A stretch of DNA of 64,000 nt from Candidatus Pelagibacter giovannonii (GTDB lineage Bacteria > Pseudomonadota > Alphaproteobacteria > Pelagibacterales > Pelagibacteraceae): contig NZ_CP038852.1 of NCBI RefSeq assembly GCF_012276695.1, positions 62,001 to 126,000 of the forward strand, in the 5' to 3' direction. The notes below the pieces were generated by a model. The model made no database searches. It saw only the letters and a list, made by a program, of their open reading frames with translations, and was not told the origin of the DNA. Positions 41,001-50,246 of the stretch are shown in pieces; within the stretch, counting starts at the first letter, position 1; the number at the start of each line of letters is the position of its first letter. Made by a program: the position numbers and the translations under genes.

Positions 41001-41942
41001 TTATTCACAAAATATTTTTAAACAAGCCATTCTTACTGCAACACCTAATTCAACCTGTTCCTTAATTACACTTCTGTTAATGTCATCTGCTAATTTTGTG
41101 TCAATTTCTATCCCTCTATTCATAGGGCCTGGATGCATAATCAAAGCATCATTTTTTGCATGTGCAAGTTTATCTGGTGTTAGTCCATAATATTCATAGT
41201 ATTCTCTGTTAGAAGATAAGAAAGAGCTAGTCATCCTTTCATTTTGTAATCTCAACATCATTACAATATCACAATCTTTCAAACCTTTTTTCATATCTGT
41301 AAATGTATTTACACCAAACTTTTCTATTTCTTTTGGCATTAAATTTGATGGTGCAATAATGTTAACTTCTGCACCAAGCATATTCAGAAGATAAATATTT
41401 GATCTTGCAACACGTGAATGAGTTATGTCACCACAAATCGCAACTCTTAAACCTTCAATTTTTTTTTTTCGATTTATAATTGTTAAAGCATCTAGTAAAG
41501 CTTGAGTAGGATGTTCACGACTTCCATCACCAGCATTAAGTACTGCACAATTCACTTTTTGAGATAAAAGATTACACGCCCCAGAATCTTGGTGTCTAAT
41601 TACAATTATGTCTGGATGCATTGCATTTAAAGTCATTGCGGTATCTATTAGTGTTTCACCTTTCTTAATAGCTGAATTTGCCATGTTCATTGACATAACA
41701 TCCGCACCCAATCTTTTTCCAGCTAATTCAAATGAACTCTGTGTTCTAGTAGAGGGCTCAAAAAACAAATTAATTTGAGTTTTACCACTTAATACATTTA
41801 GTTTTTTGTTTTTACTTTGATTTAATTTAATGAAACTTTTAGCTTCTTCTAAAATCAAATTAACATCATTAATTGATAGATCTTGAATACCTAGGAGGTG
41901 TTTTTGAGAAACCTTAATAGCTTTATTTATTTTGGTTGCCAT
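41001..41942 (-). CDS. pyrB: Aspartate carbamoyltransferase catalytic subunit
   Basis: The enzyme makes carbamoyl-aspartate from carbamoyl phosphate and aspartate, committing carbon to pyrimidines. The 313-residue protein has the carbamoyl-phosphate motif [22 protein letters not shown] (within about residues 56-79), [10 protein letters not shown] and the C-terminal [12 protein letters not shown]. No regulatory PyrI chain is nearby. It adjoins the dihydroorotase-like gene with no gap, consistent with a stoichiometric PyrB/PyrC-like complex. Confidence 0.96.
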   Translation of the reverse strand: MATKINKAIKVSQKHLLGIQDLSINDVNLILEEAKSFIKLNQSKNKKLNVLSGKTQINLFFEPSTRTQSSFELAGKRLGADVMSMNMANSAIKKGETLIDTAMTLNAMHPDIIVIRHQDSGACNLLSQKVNCAVLNAGDGSREHPTQALLDALTIINRKKKIEGLRVAICGDITHSRVARSNIYLLNMLGAEVNIIAPSNLMPKEIEKFGVNTFTDMKKGLKDCDIVMMLRLQNERMTSSFLSSNREYYEYYGLTPDKLAHAKNDALIMHPGPMNRGIEIDTKLADDINRSVIKEQVELGVAVRMACLKIFCE

Positions 41943-41984
41943 TAAAATTAACTCTATAACTATTAACCATCACTATGGCAAGCA

Positions 41985-42440
41985 TTAATTATTTAAAAAG
42001 TCTATTGCACCTTGTAAAATAAAGGCTGCAGCGTTTTGGTCAATTGTTTTAACTCTTTTTGAAACATTGACGTCCAATAAACTTGATAGATTAAATGCGC
42101 CAACTGTCGAAAGTCTCTCATCCCACAAAATTACTGGTAGGTCTATAGATTTTGATATGTTCGATGCAACGTCATTAACTGATTGTGCAGATCTACCTAG
42201 ACTGCCATCCATATTTACTGGGTTCCCTACAATTATTCCACCAATATTATTATCTTTAATTATCATCTTAAGTTCATCAATTAGTTCGTTAGTGTTGGTT
42301 TTATTTATGGTTTTAAAGGGTGTGGCTATGGATTGTCTTTCATCACAAATTGAGACACCAATTCTTTTAGACCCTAAATCTAAACCAATAAATCTCACCT
42401 TATTTGAGTGTTTTATTTTAAAATCTTCAATTGTGATCAT
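41985..42440 (-). CDS. ruvX: RuvX/YqgF family RNase H-like protein
   Basis: This protein is a predicted Holliday-junction resolvase or pre-16S rRNA nuclease with an RNase H fold. With the ATG at 42440 it has 151 residues. FIGLDLGSKRIGVSICD (about residues 15-31) carries the first catalytic aspartate, followed by VGNPVNMDGS and WDERLST. A longer in-frame start at 42521 would add 27 residues and overlap gatC on the other strand, so it is not preferred. It heads the run toward pyrB, 42 bases away. Confidence 0.88.
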   Translation of the reverse strand: MITIEDFKIKHSNKVRFIGLDLGSKRIGVSICDERQSIATPFKTINKTNTNELIDELKMIIKDNNIGGIIVGNPVNMDGSLGRSAQSVNDVASNISKSIDLPVILWDERLSTVGAFNLSSLLDVNVSKRVKTIDQNAAAFILQGAIDFLNN

Positions 42441-42491
42441 ATTGTATATTTTATACTTAAGTGATAGTTTGCCGACATATTTAATTACCAC

Positions 42492-42779
42492 ATGACAATT
42501 GATCTTAAAACAATAAAGCATATATCTAAATTATCAAGAATCTCTGTTGATGATACAAAAGCTAATAAATTAGCTGGAGATCTTAACTCTATATTTGATT
42601 TCATTGAAAAATTGAATGAACTCAATACTGATAATGTTGTGCCCTTAACTTCTGTTGCAGAAACCACATTAAAATTAAGAGTCGATGAGGTTAAAAGTGA
42701 AAATATAAGAGATCAAATATTAAAAAACTCACCAGATGAAAATGAAGATTTTTTTGTAGTACCAAGGGTTGTTGAATAA
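42492..42779 (+). CDS. gatC: Asp/Glu-tRNA amidotransferase subunit C
   Basis: GatC is the small belt-like subunit that stabilises GatA in the GatCAB complex, which amidates misacylated Glu-tRNA-Gln or Asp-tRNA-Asn. The 95-residue protein has the typical pattern [13 protein letters not shown] and [21 protein letters not shown]. Its stop overlaps the gatA start by one base. It is divergent from ruvX with a 51-base gap that should contain both promoters. Confidence 0.93.
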   Translation: MTIDLKTIKHISKLSRISVDDTKANKLAGDLNSIFDFIEKLNELNTDNVVPLTSVAETTLKLRVDEVKSENIRDQILKNSPDENEDFFVVPRVVE

Positions 42780-44236
42780 TGTCAGATATCACATCACTCA
42801 CTTTAACTGAATTAGTTAAAAATATTAAAGATAAAAAGATTTCTTCTGAAGAAACTACTAAAGCTTTTATTGATAGAGGAGAAAAGTCTAGAGATTTGAA
42901 TGCTTACATAACTGAGGATTTTTCTAACGCACTTTTGAAAGCTAAAAATTTTGATCAAAAACCTAATTTTGATTTAAAGCTTCCAGGTGTTCCAATTGCT
43001 GTTAAAGATTTATTTTGCACAAAAGATGTAAAAACTACAGCAGGTAGTAAAATTTTGAATAATTTCATCCCACCATACGAATCTACTGTTACTCAAAATA
43101 TTTGGAATGAAGGTGGAATATTGCTTGGTAAGTTAAATTGTGATGAGTTTGCAATGGGCTCTTCTAATGAAACTAGTTTTTTTGGAAATGTACAAAGTCC
43201 AATAGATAAAAGTTTGGTACCAGGAGGCTCTTCAGGAGGCTCTGCATCAGCTCTAGCAGCCAATTTAACACCCATCACAATTGGAACTGATACTGGTGGT
43301 TCTATTAGACAACCTGCTTCATTTACGGGTACTGTTGGATTAAAGCCCACTTATGGAAGTTGTTCACGATATGGAATTGTTGCTTTTGCATCTTCGTTAG
43401 ATCAAGCAGGTCCAATGTCTAAAGATGTAAAAGATTGCGCACTTCTTCAAGAAATTATTAGCACTTATGATGAAAAAGATTCAACTTCAATTGATTTTAA
43501 AAGAAATGAATACAGCAAAGAATTAACAAACAATATCAAAGGTAAGAAAATTGGAATTCCAAAAGAATATAGAATTGATGGAATGCCAAAAGAGATAGAG
43601 GATTTATGGACTGAGGGAATTGAGTATGTAAAAGATTGTGGTGCTGAAATTGTTGAAATTTCATTGCCGCATACAAATTATGCTCTACCTACTTATTATA
43701 TAGTAGCTCCTGCTGAAGCTTCTTCAAACTTAGCTAGATATGATGGTGTTAAATATGGTTTTAGATCTAAAGGTGAAAACCTTATTGATATGTATGAAAA
43801 GACAAGATCTGAAGGTTTTGGTAGCGAAGTTCAAAGAAGAATAATGATAGGAACATACGTTTTGTCCTCTGGTTATTATGATGCTTATTATCTAAAGGCA
43901 CAAAAAGTTAGAAAATTAATTAAAAACGATTTTGATGAAGCTTACAAAAAAGTTGATGCAATTTTAACTCCATCTACACCAAGTGCAGCATTTAAAATTG
44001 GTGAAAAAACTAATGACCCAGTTTCAATGTATTTAAATGATATATTTACAGTTCCAGTTAATTTGGCTGGATTACCAGCAATTTCTATACCTGCAGGAGT
44101 TGATACTAAAGGTTATCCATTGGGACTACAAATTATTGGTAAAGCTTTTGATGAACAAAATATTTTAAACATTGCTTATGCTATGGAAGAGAAGATTCAG
44201 TTTAATAACAAAATTACTGACTGGTGGATTAAATAG
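42779..44236 (+). CDS. gatA: Asp/Glu-tRNA amidotransferase subunit A
   Basis: GatA is the glutaminase subunit that supplies ammonia to GatB. The 485-residue amidase has the Ser-Ser-Lys catalytic triad context: [15 protein letters not shown] segment near residue 73, then [14 protein letters not shown] and [25 protein letters not shown] (within about 148-195), all family signatures. The length is normal. It lies between gatC and gatB with no gaps, so the three subunits should be made together. Confidence 0.97.
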   Translation: MSDITSLTLTELVKNIKDKKISSEETTKAFIDRGEKSRDLNAYITEDFSNALLKAKNFDQKPNFDLKLPGVPIAVKDLFCTKDVKTTAGSKILNNFIPPYESTVTQNIWNEGGILLGKLNCDEFAMGSSNETSFFGNVQSPIDKSLVPGGSSGGSASALAANLTPITIGTDTGGSIRQPASFTGTVGLKPTYGSCSRYGIVAFASSLDQAGPMSKDVKDCALLQEIISTYDEKDSTSIDFKRNEYSKELTNNIKGKKIGIPKEYRIDGMPKEIEDLWTEGIEYVKDCGAEIVEISLPHTNYALPTYYIVAPAEASSNLARYDGVKYGFRSKGENLIDMYEKTRSEGFGSEVQRRIMIGTYVLSSGYYDAYYLKAQKVRKLIKNDFDEAYKKVDAILTPSTPSAAFKIGEKTNDPVSMYLNDIFTVPVNLAGLPAISIPAGVDTKGYPLGLQIIGKAFDEQNILNIAYAMEEKIQFNNKITDWWIK

Positions 44237-45712
44237 ATGTTAAAAGATAATTCAGAATATTTAATCGAAAGACGAGACAATGTTTATGAAGTGGTAATTG
44301 GACTTGAAGTTCATGCGCAAGTTACATCTAATTCAAAATTATTTTCATCTTCATCAACTACCTTTGGTGCTGAACCTAATACACAAGTGAGTTTAGTTGA
44401 TGCTGCATTTCCAGGAATGCTTCCAGTTATTAATGAATACTGTGTAAAACAAGCAATTAAAACGGGCATAGGTTTAAGAGCTCAAATTAATAAAAGATCA
44501 GTTTTTGATAGAAAAAATTATTTTTATGCAGATCTTCCACAAGGTTATCAGATTTCACAATTTAAATATCCAATAGTAGGAGAGGGCACAGTCATTCTTG
44601 ATATGGCACATGGTCAAAAGGAAGTTGGTATAGAAAGATTACACTTAGAACAAGACGCTGGAAAAAGTATTCATGATATGGACCCACAAAATACATTAGT
44701 TGATTTAAATAGATCAGGTGTAGCTTTGATGGAAATTGTTAGTAAACCAGACATGAGAACTCCAGATGAAGTTAGTGCTTATGTTAAAAAATTAAGATCC
44801 ATTTTAAGATATCTTGGTACATGTGATGGAAACATGCAGGAAGGATCTTTAAGAGCCGATGTTAATATCTCTGTTAGAATTAAAGGATCTGACAAACTTG
44901 GAACTCGTTGTGAGATTAAAAATGTTAACTCAATTAAATTTATGCAAATGGCTATTGATTATGAAGCCAATAGACAGGTTGATTTAATTGAAGAAGGAAA
45001 AAAAATTAATCAAGAAACAAGATTATTTGATACTAAAAAAAATGAAACAAGATCAATGAGATCTAAAGAAGATGCTCATGATTATCGATATTTTCCAGAT
45101 CCAGATTTATTACCATTAGAAGTAACTGATGAATTTATTGAACAATTAAAAGCAGATATCCCAGAATTACCAGACGATAAGAAAAAAAGATTTATTGATG
45201 AGTTTAAAGTCTCTGCTTACGAGGCTACAATATTAGTATCTGACATTGATATAGCTAAATATTTTGAGGAAGTTGTCGCTAAAATGGGCAAAAACCGAGA
45301 TATGAAATTAGCCGTTAACTGGATTACAGGTGAATTATTTGCTGTCTTAAATAATAAAAATTTAGAAATTACACAAAGTCCAATAAGTGCAAAAAATTTG
45401 GCAAAATTAATTAATCTAATTAAGAATGGAACAATTTCTGGAAAAATAGCTAAAACAATATTTGAATTAATGATGGATGGGGACATAGATCCACAAATAA
45501 TTGTTGAGGAAAAAGGTTTAAAACAAGAAAGTGACCCTAAAGCATTAGAAGTTTTAATTGATAAGATTATCAATGATAACAGGGAAAAAGCTATTGAATA
45601 CAAGAATGGTAAAGAAAAACTGTTTGGTTTCTTTGTAGGGCAAGCAATGAAAGCTTCAAGTGGTAAAGCCAATCCTCAATTAATAAATGAGATATTGAAG
45701 AAGAAACTTTAA
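44237..45712 (+). CDS. gatB: Asp/Glu-tRNA amidotransferase subunit B
   Basis: GatB activates the misacylated tRNA and transfers ammonia to it. The 491-residue protein has [10 protein letters not shown] (about residues 21-30), [19 protein letters not shown] (about 85-103), the HLEQDAGKS segment, and a C-terminal YqeY-like helical tail (about 350-491) that binds tRNA. The ATG follows the gatA stop directly. The complete gatCAB operon implies indirect Gln-tRNA and/or Asn-tRNA synthesis. Confidence 0.97.
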   Translation: MLKDNSEYLIERRDNVYEVVIGLEVHAQVTSNSKLFSSSSTTFGAEPNTQVSLVDAAFPGMLPVINEYCVKQAIKTGIGLRAQINKRSVFDRKNYFYADLPQGYQISQFKYPIVGEGTVILDMAHGQKEVGIERLHLEQDAGKSIHDMDPQNTLVDLNRSGVALMEIVSKPDMRTPDEVSAYVKKLRSILRYLGTCDGNMQEGSLRADVNISVRIKGSDKLGTRCEIKNVNSIKFMQMAIDYEANRQVDLIEEGKKINQETRLFDTKKNETRSMRSKEDAHDYRYFPDPDLLPLEVTDEFIEQLKADIPELPDDKKKRFIDEFKVSAYEATILVSDIDIAKYFEEVVAKMGKNRDMKLAVNWITGELFAVLNNKNLEITQSPISAKNLAKLINLIKNGTISGKIAKTIFELMMDGDIDPQIIVEEKGLKQESDPKALEVLIDKIINDNREKAIEYKNGKEKLFGFFVGQAMKASSGKANPQLINEILKKKL

Positions 45713-45716
45713 TATC

Positions 45717-46367
45717 ATGGGTAAGAACCTTGAAATTACTGAAAAACTTGAAATATATATAAATAACTTTAGTTTAAAGTTAAATCCCATTCAGCAAGAA
45801 ATAATTGATTACAATAATACACTTGGAGATGTTAAGAGAATGCAAGTAGCAACATCTCAATGTCATTTTCTTCATTTAATTATAAAAACTTCTAACATTA
45901 AAAATGTACTTGAGATTGGTACTTTTACTGGGTTAAGTGCACTTTCTATAGCATTAGCATTAGCAGACGATGGCAAACTTACAGCACTAGATAAAGACAA
46001 AGAGACCAACAAGATTGCAGTAAGTTTTTTTAAAAAAGCTAATCTGGATAATAAAATTCAAACAATTGTTAAGCCTGCATTAGATAGTTTAGATGAATTA
46101 AAGAATAGTAAATTTGATATGGTTTTCATTGATGCTGATAAAATGAATTATAAAGAATATTACGAAAGATCACTGAAGTTATTAGATAAAGGTGGATTAA
46201 TTATTATAGACAATGTTTTGTGGCATGGTGAAGTCGCTGATGAAGATAATTTAGATAAATATACAATAAATATCAGAGATTTTAATACTTATGTTGCAAA
46301 CGATAAAAGAGTGGAACAAATCATTGTCCCTTTAGGTGATGGAATGACTGTTTGTAGAGTATTGTAA
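45717..46367 (+). CDS. Class I SAM-dependent O-methyltransferase (caffeoyl-CoA type family)
   Basis: The 216-residue protein fits the small metal-dependent O-methyltransferase family. It has VLEIGTFTGLSALSIALAL (within about residues 63-83) for S-adenosylmethionine. The metal-binding FIDADKMNYKEYYE (about 139-152) and IIDNVLWHGEV follow. Substrates in this family include catechols and modified tRNA uridines (TrmR-like). Its position directly before trhO, a tRNA-U34 hydroxylase, makes a TrmR-like tRNA role (methylation of 5-hydroxyuridine) an attractive inference. It overlaps trhO by one base. Confidence 0.8.
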   Translation: MGKNLEITEKLEIYINNFSLKLNPIQQEIIDYNNTLGDVKRMQVATSQCHFLHLIIKTSNIKNVLEIGTFTGLSALSIALALADDGKLTALDKDKETNKIAVSFFKKANLDNKIQTIVKPALDSLDELKNSKFDMVFIDADKMNYKEYYERSLKLLDKGGLIIIDNVLWHGEVADEDNLDKYTINIRDFNTYVANDKRVEQIIVPLGDGMTVCRVL

Positions 46368-47272
46368 TGATTGATGTTTTTGGTTTTTACAAATTTAAAA
46401 AACTTACCTCTTTAAAAAAAAATAAGATTTTACTACAAGATTTTTTAATCAAAAAAAATATCAGAGGAACAGTAATTATAGCTAGTGAAGGAGTAAATGC
46501 GACAATCTCAGGTAAAGCAACTGATCTAAAGTCAACTATCACGAAGATTAAAAAGATATTAGATTTTAAAAAGTTCGATAGTGAAAATATTTCAAAAAGT
46601 AAATTTCAACCATTTCAGAAACCAAAAGTTAAGATTAAAAAAGAAGTAGTCCCCATGGGTCTTTCCTTACCATCAAAAAATAAAAAAAATAATCATATTG
46701 ACCCAAAAAAATGGAATAAATTAATTAATGATAAAGAAACATTAGTTTTAGACTCAAGAAAACCATTCGAATATAATGTTGGAACTTTTAAAAGATCAAT
46801 TAATCCTGATGTTGATAACTTTAGAGAGTTTCCTCGATACTTAAATAAACTAAAAAAAACAAAACCAATTGCAATGTTTTGTACTGGCGGAATAAGATGT
46901 GAGAAAGCTTCATTTTTTTTAGAAAAAAAAGGTTTTAAAAATGTTTTTCAATTAAAAGGTGGAATTTTAAATTACTTAAAAAATGTTAAGAAAAAAGAAA
47001 GTCTATGGAATGGGGAATGCTTTGTTTTTGACAACAGAATCAGTGTTAAACATGGATTGGAAGTTGGTACATACTCAATATGCAGTGGATGTAGAAAACC
47101 TGTTTCAGCAAATGATAAGAAGTCTAAAAAATATGAGGAGGGTGTTTCATGTGTAAACTGTCATGATAATTTAACTCAAATTCAAAAAGAGAGATTTCGA
47201 ATGAGACAAAAGCAAATAAACCTTGCAAAAAAGAGTGGTTCAAAGCATATATTTCAAAAAGAATTTAAATAA
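46367..47272 (+). CDS. trhO: tRNA uridine(34) hydroxylase, rhodanese family
   Basis: TrhO (YceA family) makes 5-hydroxyuridine at the tRNA wobble position. The 301-residue protein has an N-terminal ferredoxin-like domain with IIASEGVNATISG (about residues 37-49). A rhodanese domain has the active-site loop CTGGIRCEKASFFL (about 171-184), and a C-terminal segment has paired cysteines (CSGCRKPVS and CVNCHD) that may bind zinc. Its product would be the substrate for a TrmR-type methyltransferase such as the preceding gene. Confidence 0.88.
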   Translation: MIDVFGFYKFKKLTSLKKNKILLQDFLIKKNIRGTVIIASEGVNATISGKATDLKSTITKIKKILDFKKFDSENISKSKFQPFQKPKVKIKKEVVPMGLSLPSKNKKNNHIDPKKWNKLINDKETLVLDSRKPFEYNVGTFKRSINPDVDNFREFPRYLNKLKKTKPIAMFCTGGIRCEKASFFLEKKGFKNVFQLKGGILNYLKNVKKKESLWNGECFVFDNRISVKHGLEVGTYSICSGCRKPVSANDKKSKKYEEGVSCVNCHDNLTQIQKERFRMRQKQINLAKKSGSKHIFQKEFK

Positions 47273-47282
47273 AAAAAAACAA

Positions 47283-48653
47283 TTGTCTAAAGCCATAAAT
47301 TTAACCAAAGATCCAATTTGGTCATTACTTAAAAAAGTAACTATTCCAGCTAGTGTTGGTTCTTTATTTCAAACATTCTATAATTTAGTTGATACATGGT
47401 TTGCTGGTAGAATTTCTGCAGAAGCTATAAGTGCAATAGCTAAATCTTTCCCAATATATTTTGTCATCATCGCTGTTGGTGTTGGTATTGGTGCTGCAAC
47501 TAACTCTGGCATTGGTAACTTATTAGGAGCTAAAAAGATTAATAAAGCATCACTATTTATTGCCCAATCAGTAATTTTTGCATTAGTCACGTCAATTGTC
47601 GTTACTTTATTTGGATTAAATGCTTCAGATTTTCTCTTGGGTGTCATGGGTTCTGATGCTGCTGGTATCGCTTTAACTAGAGAGTACTTGGATATAATTT
47701 TTTATGGAACATTTATAGTTATGATCCAAATATCTTTAAATGGAGCTTTGAATGCACAGGGTGATACTAAAAGCTATAGAAATGTTCTTATCTTTAGTTT
47801 CTTTTTAAACATTTTTTTAAACCCATTATTTATCTGGGGATACGGAATTGTTCCAGCTTATGGTATAGGTGGTCTAGCAATAGCAACTGTTATCGCTCAA
47901 TCTATTGGTACTATTTATTTAGCTTACAAAATTAACTCGTGTAAATTAAGAAAGTATTTATCTATTAAATGCTTTATTCCTAAATTCAATCTTCTTAAAG
48001 AATTGTTAACTCAAGCAATGCCAATAATGATTAGTATGCTGTTTATCGGTGTAGGTATTTTTAATATTCTATATTTTATTGGACAATTTGGTGATTTTGC
48101 GACAGCAGGTTATGGTGCAGCTTTAAGAGTTGAGCAAGTTTTCTTACTTCCAGTAATTGGTTTAAATACAGCGGTACTTTCTATCGGTGGACAAAACTTT
48201 GGTGCTAAAAATTATAACCGTATAAGAGAGCTTTATACTAAAGCATTATTTTTTGGATCATCATTCATGGCTTTGGCAGGTGTGATTTTATTCTTCGGTG
48301 CAGAATTTTTTGTATCTCAATTTACAAATAATGCAGAAGCTATTTATCATGGTGCTATATATTTAAAAGTTGCTGCATTAATAGCTCCTATTTATCCTGT
48401 GTTTTTTATTACAACGGCAGTTTTTCAGGCACTTAAAAAACCAGTTTATAGTCTTTACTTAAGCGTTCTAAGATTAACTGCATTTCCTTTCTTATCTTTG
48501 TGGTATGTAATTAATATTAAAGGTGGAGATTACGCGGATATTTTTTACACAATCATGGCAACCAATTGGTTTATGGGTATTGTAGTAATCATCTTTATTG
48601 GATACTTTTTAAATAATGTTTTTAAACAAAAGAAAAGCCATTTTTCTTATTAG
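47283..48653 (+). CDS. MATE family efflux transporter
   Basis: This cation-coupled drug/metabolite exporter lies in the inner membrane, with about 12 predicted helices. From the TTG at 47283 it has 456 residues. It starts SKAINLTKDPIWSLLKKVTIPASVG, and FQTFYNLVDTWFAGRIS is the family signature. A TTG 60 bases upstream lies within trhO and adds a lysine-rich stretch, so I prefer the start just after the trhO stop. No ATG fits the N terminus. It overlaps the next gene by 38 bases. The substrate is unknown. Confidence 0.85.
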   Translation: MSKAINLTKDPIWSLLKKVTIPASVGSLFQTFYNLVDTWFAGRISAEAISAIAKSFPIYFVIIAVGVGIGAATNSGIGNLLGAKKINKASLFIAQSVIFALVTSIVVTLFGLNASDFLLGVMGSDAAGIALTREYLDIIFYGTFIVMIQISLNGALNAQGDTKSYRNVLIFSFFLNIFLNPLFIWGYGIVPAYGIGGLAIATVIAQSIGTIYLAYKINSCKLRKYLSIKCFIPKFNLLKELLTQAMPIMISMLFIGVGIFNILYFIGQFGDFATAGYGAALRVEQVFLLPVIGLNTAVLSIGGQNFGAKNYNRIRELYTKALFFGSSFMALAGVILFFGAEFFVSQFTNNAEAIYHGAIYLKVAALIAPIYPVFFITTAVFQALKKPVYSLYLSVLRLTAFPFLSLWYVINIKGGDYADIFYTIMATNWFMGIVVIIFIGYFLNNVFKQKKSHFSY

Positions 48654-49101
48654 TGTTTCTGCGCTAATATTTATTTTAACTATTAATCAGCTCAAATCTC
48701 AAACAATTAAAATTGTTGATGGAGATACAATTCATCTTAATGGAGAAAAAATTAGATTTACTGGAATAGATACACCTGAATTGAAACAAAGTTGTCTTAA
48801 AGAAGGTATTAAAGTTTTTTGTGGCATTACAGCAAAACAAATCCTTATTGATAAAATTGGAAATAATAATGTTGAATGTATTAGTGAAGGAAAAGATCAA
48901 TACAAAAGAACACTAGCAGAATGTTTTGTTAATAATGAAAGTCTATCAAGTTATTTAGTTAAAAGTGGTTATGCATTTGCGTACAGAAGGTATTCAAAAA
49001 AGTTTGTACGTGATGAAGATTATGCAAGAATTAATAAAATAGGTATGTGGTCTATGGAGTTTGATTACCCTTGGGATTATAGAAAATCTAAGAAAAATTA
49101 A
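48616..49101 (+). CDS. Membrane-anchored thermonuclease (SNase-like) family protein
   Basis: This 161-residue staphylococcal-nuclease-like protein has an N-terminal hydrophobic helix (about residues 8-24) that should anchor or export it. The SNase domain begins KIVDGDTIHLNGEKIRFTGIDTPE (within about 33-58), with calcium-binding aspartates and a catalytic arginine. YKRTLAECFV carries a second candidate arginine. It may scavenge phosphate or nucleotides from external DNA or RNA. Its start is inside the MATE gene. The gene ends just before the hairpin-rich stretch at 49.1 kb. Confidence 0.85.
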   Translation: MFLNKRKAIFLISVSALIFILTINQLKSQTIKIVDGDTIHLNGEKIRFTGIDTPELKQSCLKEGIKVFCGITAKQILIDKIGNNNVECISEGKDQYKRTLAECFVNNESLSSYLVKSGYAFAYRRYSKKFVRDEDYARINKIGMWSMEFDYPWDYRKSKKN

Positions 49102-49483
49102 AGCTAGCAGGGTAGTTCTGTTACCCGGTGCCGTGGACCTGGCTTCATGAATCTTGGTCAAAACCAACAGCTTCAGCTATTATTCTATGTTTTGTGGACT
49201 CAATATTCAAGGATTAATAACGACTCCAAAACGTCCTTTATAGGAGGACGGAGTCGATGCTTGTCCTGTTGGACTCGCAGGTACATCAATAGAGGTACCA
49301 ACTGGGATAGGAACTATCTTTAAGATTAGAACCTTAACCCCGGATATATAAAAAGGAGTATCTTCTACTCTCTACTATATAGTCTGTTTAGCTTAGACGC
49401 AGAGGTTGAAATATTTTTTAAAAAATTTTATTTCGATTCCATCACCTAGACACCTGATTTGGAATTTGCTAGGATCTTGGTTC
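49102..49483 (+). ncRNA. Gene-free, hairpin-rich stretch: candidate structured RNA
   Basis: This is the longest gene-free stretch in the window, and it is richer in G and C than its surroundings. Several short stems lie in series. GGGTA/TACCC is at 49110-49126, and GACC..GGTC is around 49136-49159. A two-part stem joins CGACTC with GAGTCG and CGTCCT with AGGACG (49221-49256). GGTAC/GTACC is near 49280-49299, GATAG-gaa-CTATC near 49307-49319, and TTAAG/CTTAA and GAGTA/TACTC follow. No known family (tRNA, tmRNA, RNase P, SRP, riboswitch) could be confirmed. RNA identity, strand and ends are inferred. Confidence 0.4.
49115..49132 (+). repeat. 18-bp direct repeat, left copy
   Basis: GTTCTGTTACCCGGTGCC occurs here, 13 bases after the nuclease stop codon, and again without mismatch at 51634-51651. 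The two copies bracket the secreted-protein genes. Flanking bases differ: GGGTA precedes this copy, and GGGGC precedes the other. Confidence 0.8.
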
Positions 49484-49966
49484 ATGAAAAAGATTTTAGG
49501 AATCATAATTCTAGGTTTGTTATTGAGTGGATGTACAATTAATCAAACTGCTTTAAATGTTGGAACAAATTTTACAGATTATCAGAAGGAGTGTAGAAAA
49601 GTTGCTTTAGTAAAACCAAAGTTGGTTTTTAATGATGGCAATTTAAGAGGCTTTCATTGTGCAGATGCTGCCGGTGCTGATACTTGGAGATATGAATTTT
49701 TTGATACTAGTAATAAATTAGTAAAAGTTTGGTCACGACCAGTTAGTGCTCAAGAAAGACAAGCAAGATTTAATAATGCATTATTAGGTTTAGCTATTTT
49801 GAATTCTGGAACAGCATCAGGAACAACAACACAAACTCAACAACCTCCTGGATTTTTTAGTTTTGATATAGCCTCTGGTATGAATAAAGTTTGTTTCTAT
49901 GATCAACTTGGCAGTCTTAGTGCAAAGACAATTGGTCGTGCAGAAATTTGCCCATTAGGTTATTAA
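49484..49966 (+). CDS. Predicted lipoprotein of unknown function
   Basis: The ATG at 49484 gives a 160-residue protein with a lipoprotein signal (LLLSG then Cys, about residue 17), so it is predicted to be lipid-anchored in the envelope. A longer frame from 49406 has no good start. The mature part has a Gln/Thr/Gly-rich stretch (about 105-125) and scattered cysteines (KECRK, FHCAD, KVCFY, EICPL) that may form disulphides. No family is recognised. Its leader DNA closely resembles those of the next two genes. Confidence 0.75.
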   Translation: MKKILGIIILGLLLSGCTINQTALNVGTNFTDYQKECRKVALVKPKLVFNDGNLRGFHCADAAGADTWRYEFFDTSNKLVKVWSRPVSAQERQARFNNALLGLAILNSGTASGTTTQTQQPPGFFSFDIASGMNKVCFYDQLGSLSAKTIGRAEICPLGY

Positions 49967-49970
49967 ATTA

Positions 49971-50246
49971 ATGAAAAAAATTTTAGGGATCGTTGTTCTG
50001 GGTTTATTGTTGAGTGGGAATGCTTATGCAGAGGTAGAAAAGCTTCCAGAAGGAACAACTGTTAATAGTTTGATCAAAGCAGGCTACAAATTATTTAGCA
50101 CAGAGTCGGCGGCTACTCCTGTGACTTTTGGTGATGATGGTAGAAGTTACACTGGATCTTTTCAAATTATATATCATTTAACTAAAGGCAAAGAGGTCGT
50201 ATCTTGTGTTCTTTATGATGGAGAATTAACCTGTGTTAAACCTTAA
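49971..50246 (+). CDS. Small secreted protein of unknown function
   Basis: This 91-residue protein has a 20-residue signal peptide ending AYA before Glu. A mature part of about 71 residues follows, with two cysteines near the end (VVSCVLYDGELTCVKP) that could form a disulphide. The rest looks like a small beta-rich domain. No known family is recognised. It starts four bases after the lipoprotein stop and overlaps the next gene by 14 bases, so the three genes look like one transcription unit. Confidence 0.75.
   Translation: MKKILGIVVLGLLLSGNAYAEVEKLPEGTTVNSLIKAGYKLFSTESAATPVTFGDDGRSYTGSFQIIYHLTKGKEVVSCVLYDGELTCVKP

Noticed and set aside
42441..42521. Extended ruvX start
   Set aside because: It would overlap gatC on the other strand, and the added residues do not resemble the family N terminus.
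47223..47282. Earlier TTG start of the MATE gene
   Set aside because: It lies inside trhO and adds a lysine-rich stretch with no membrane or family match.
49242..49292. AGGAGG followed nine bases later by ATG, giving an 11-codon frame (49257)
   Set aside because: The AGGAGG is one arm of the 49221-49256 hairpin. The peptide is tiny, and nothing suggests a leader peptide.
49207..49371. Open minus-strand frame with a protein-like, Pro/Ser/Gly-rich C-terminal look (contains VPIPVGTS and YKGRFGVV)
   Set aside because: It has no ATG, GTG or TTG start, is only 54 codons and lies across the strongest hairpins. I read it as a by-product of structured, GC-richer DNA, though a conserved frame in relatives would reopen the question.
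49381..49475. tRNA-like or tmRNA-like pieces (TAGCTTAGA, TTCGATTCC) near the end of the gene-free stretch
   Set aside because: The T-stem and acceptor strands do not pair, there is no CCA, and no tmRNA tag frame could be found.
49406..49483. Upstream extension of the lipoprotein frame from a TTG
   Set aside because: The extension would bury the signal peptide after 26 residues. The ATG at 49484 gives a normal lipoprotein signal.
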